Assembly (NCBI RefSeq): GCF_000263855.1
Contig: NZ_AJWX01000002.1
Span: forward strand, 248,001 to 312,000
Source of the DNA: Pseudomonas sp. M47T1
GTDB lineage: Bacteria > Pseudomonadota > Gammaproteobacteria > Pseudomonadales > Pseudomonadaceae
DNA: 64,000 nucleotides
Direction of reading: 5' to 3'
Made by a program: the position numbers and the translations under genes. The notes below the pieces were generated by a model. That model was given only the letters and a program-made list of their open reading frames with translations. It did not search any database and was not told the origin of the DNA. This document shows, one piece after another, positions 62,851 to 64,000 of this stretch (the first letter of the stretch is position 1; each line of letters starts with the position of its first letter).

Positions 62851-64000
62851 CCGGTTGCAGCGGCAGGTGGCAGGTGAACCGCGTGCCAGCCTCGTCAGTC
62901 GACACCACCTCCATGTGGCCGCCATGGGCCAGGGCGATCTGGTTGGCGATGTACAGCCCCAGGCCCAGGCCGCTTTGTGGCGATGAGCCGGCGCGGCGCG
63001 CGAAGGGCTGAAACAGTTGCGCCTGGATGGCCGCCTCGATGGGCTCGCCCAGGTTGTGCACCGACAGTACGAATGCCGTGTCGCGAATATCGGCGCTGAC
63101 GGTTACCGGGCCTTGTTCGGCGCCGTGGTGAATGGCGTTGGCCACCAGGTTGGAAAGCAATTGCGCCACCCGGTCGCGGTCGCAGCGCAGCCCGTCCACG
63201 GCCCCCACGTGCACATCGATGTGCCGCTGCGGATGCACGCGCTGTACTTCGCTGACCACATGCCGCAGCGCGTCGCCCAGGTCATGGCGTTCGACGAGGT
63301 TGACGGTGATGCCGCTGCCCAGGCGCCCACGGGCAAAGTCCAGCACGTCTTCCACCAGTTTGGCGGCACGCTGACCGGCCACAAGAATGTGCTGGATGAT
63401 ACCGCGGCTCTTGTCGTCCACAGCCTTGCGCAGCAATAACTCGGCGCCGGCGCTGATGGCGAACAGCGGGTTGCGCAGGTCGTGGCCCAGCACGGCGATG
63501 AACTGCTCGCGCACCTCGGCGATCTGGCGCTCGCGAGTCAGGGCGTCTTCGGTGCGCTGGTGGCTTTCCTGATTCTCCAACTGGATGGCCAGCACCCGCG
63601 CGAACGATTCCATCATCGCTTGAATGGGGCTTTGCTTGAGGTTGGCCGGGCGCGGGTCCAACGCACAGATGGTGCCGAAAAAGCTGCCATCGGTGCGGAA
63701 CACCGGCACCGAGATATAGCTTTCGAACTGGTAGAGGCGCGGGGTGTGGTGGTTGCAGTACTGAGCGTCTTCGCTGGCCTTGTCGATCACCACCGTCTGG
63801 TGGCTGGAGCGGATCTCATGGCACAGGGTGGTCACCAGGTCCAGCTCGCCGCCCACGCCCAGGCCAAAGTTCAGGTCGTCCAGCACCGCGCAGGCGGTCC
63901 AGTGGCTTTCGGTAACCCGCGCCACGGCGGCGAAACGCATGCCGGTGGTTTCGCAGATAACCTGAAGGATGGCCGGAACGGCGTCGATGCGGCCGATGGT
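62825..64000 (-). CDS. GAF domain histidine kinase, partial
   Basis: The gene enters from the right window edge; at least 390 codons are visible, in frame to the last base. A GAF domain (CHEIRSSHQTVVIDKASEDAQYCNHHTPRLYQFESYISVPV...GTICALDPRP) is followed by HisKA with His in VLGHDLRNPLFAIS and HATPase with SNLVANAIHHG, and GLGLGLYIANQIALAHGG. A cytoplasmic, probably phytochrome-like or light/redox-type sensor kinase; the ligand cannot be read. The true start lies outside the window. Confidence 0.85.
   Translation of the reverse strand, partial: TIGRIDAVPAILQVICETTGMRFAAVARVTESHWTACAVLDDLNFGLGVGGELDLVTTLCHEIRSSHQTVVIDKASEDAQYCNHHTPRLYQFESYISVPVFRTDGSFFGTICALDPRPANLKQSPIQAMMESFARVLAIQLENQESHQRTEDALTRERQIAEVREQFIAVLGHDLRNPLFAISAGAELLLRKAVDDKSRGIIQHILVAGQRAAKLVEDVLDFARGRLGSGITVNLVERHDLGDALRHVVSEVQRVHPQRHIDVHVGAVDGLRCDRDRVAQLLSNLVANAIHHGAEQGPVTVSADIRDTAFVLSVHNLGEPIEAAIQAQLFQPFARRAGSSPQSGLGLGLYIANQIALAHGGHMEVVSTDEAGTRFTCHLPLQPVRTLRPAP

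Overview
The window is 64 kb of a high-G+C Pseudomonas chromosome, most like the P. putida/P. fluorescens side of the genus. Evidence: the syntenic block bepA-like / tusA-like / perM / bcp / gcvR / dapA / bamC / MBL hydrolase / purC / tRNA-Ser; the rnd-ycgL-hydroxyacid dehydrogenase-nitroreductase-ycgN block; lpxO, cysK and aceK; Pseudomonas-only families such as DUF2790; and several families of Pseudomonas REP palindromes between genes. Most of the window is ordinary core genome. All assignments were made by reading the sequence; no database search was run.

Layout. 1-6952: envelope and metabolism core genes (peptidase fragment, sulfur carrier, peroxiredoxin/GcvR, lysine synthesis, BAM lipoprotein, purine synthesis). 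7045-7134: tRNA-Ser(CGA) with its promoter. 7138-11887: an A+T-rich genomic island inserted at the 3' end of that tRNA, bounded by a 20-bp direct repeat. 11912-16499: the displaced native tRNA terminator, a small ORF, a soluble two-component pair (receiver-TPR plus a kinase without sensor domain) and a GT39 glycosyltransferase. 17156-31709: yiaY, a degenerate secreted phosphoethanolamine-transferase-like protein, the rnd block, oligopeptidase B and small conserved genes. 31787-37265: VWA/MoxR pair, DUF748 protein, cysK, lpxO. 37305-43661: GlcG-like protein, a truncated EamA gene, and a polyamine/amine catabolism cluster (AraC regulator, gamma-glutamylamine synthetase, polyamine-binding protein, FAD oxidase). 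43711-64000: transporter, aceK, outer-membrane and beta-helix proteins, CvfB, deformylase, transsulfuration-type enzyme, LysE exporter with regulators, full-length EptA-type transferase, and a GAF histidine kinase cut by the window end.

The island is the most interesting part. It carries a single-polypeptide retron reverse transcriptase-TIR fusion (RT motifs NAxxH, YADD and VTG, then a C-terminal TIR domain). Directly upstream I can trace a plausible msr-msd RNA at about 7513-7664: a promoter whose predicted start falls on the a1 strand, an a1/a2 inverted repeat, an AGC branch-site trinucleotide just after a1, an msr hairpin and an msd hairpin. The RT probably starts at a TTG behind a GGAGG that sits inside a hairpin. 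Downstream are a HEPN-type protein with an Rx4H motif and a 556-residue protein with an HNH-like N-terminus and an uncharacterised body. The island has paired 13-nt-spaced direct repeats near both ends that look like integrase arm sites, yet no integrase gene, so it is either moved in trans or a fixed remnant. The reading is a compact anti-phage defence island.
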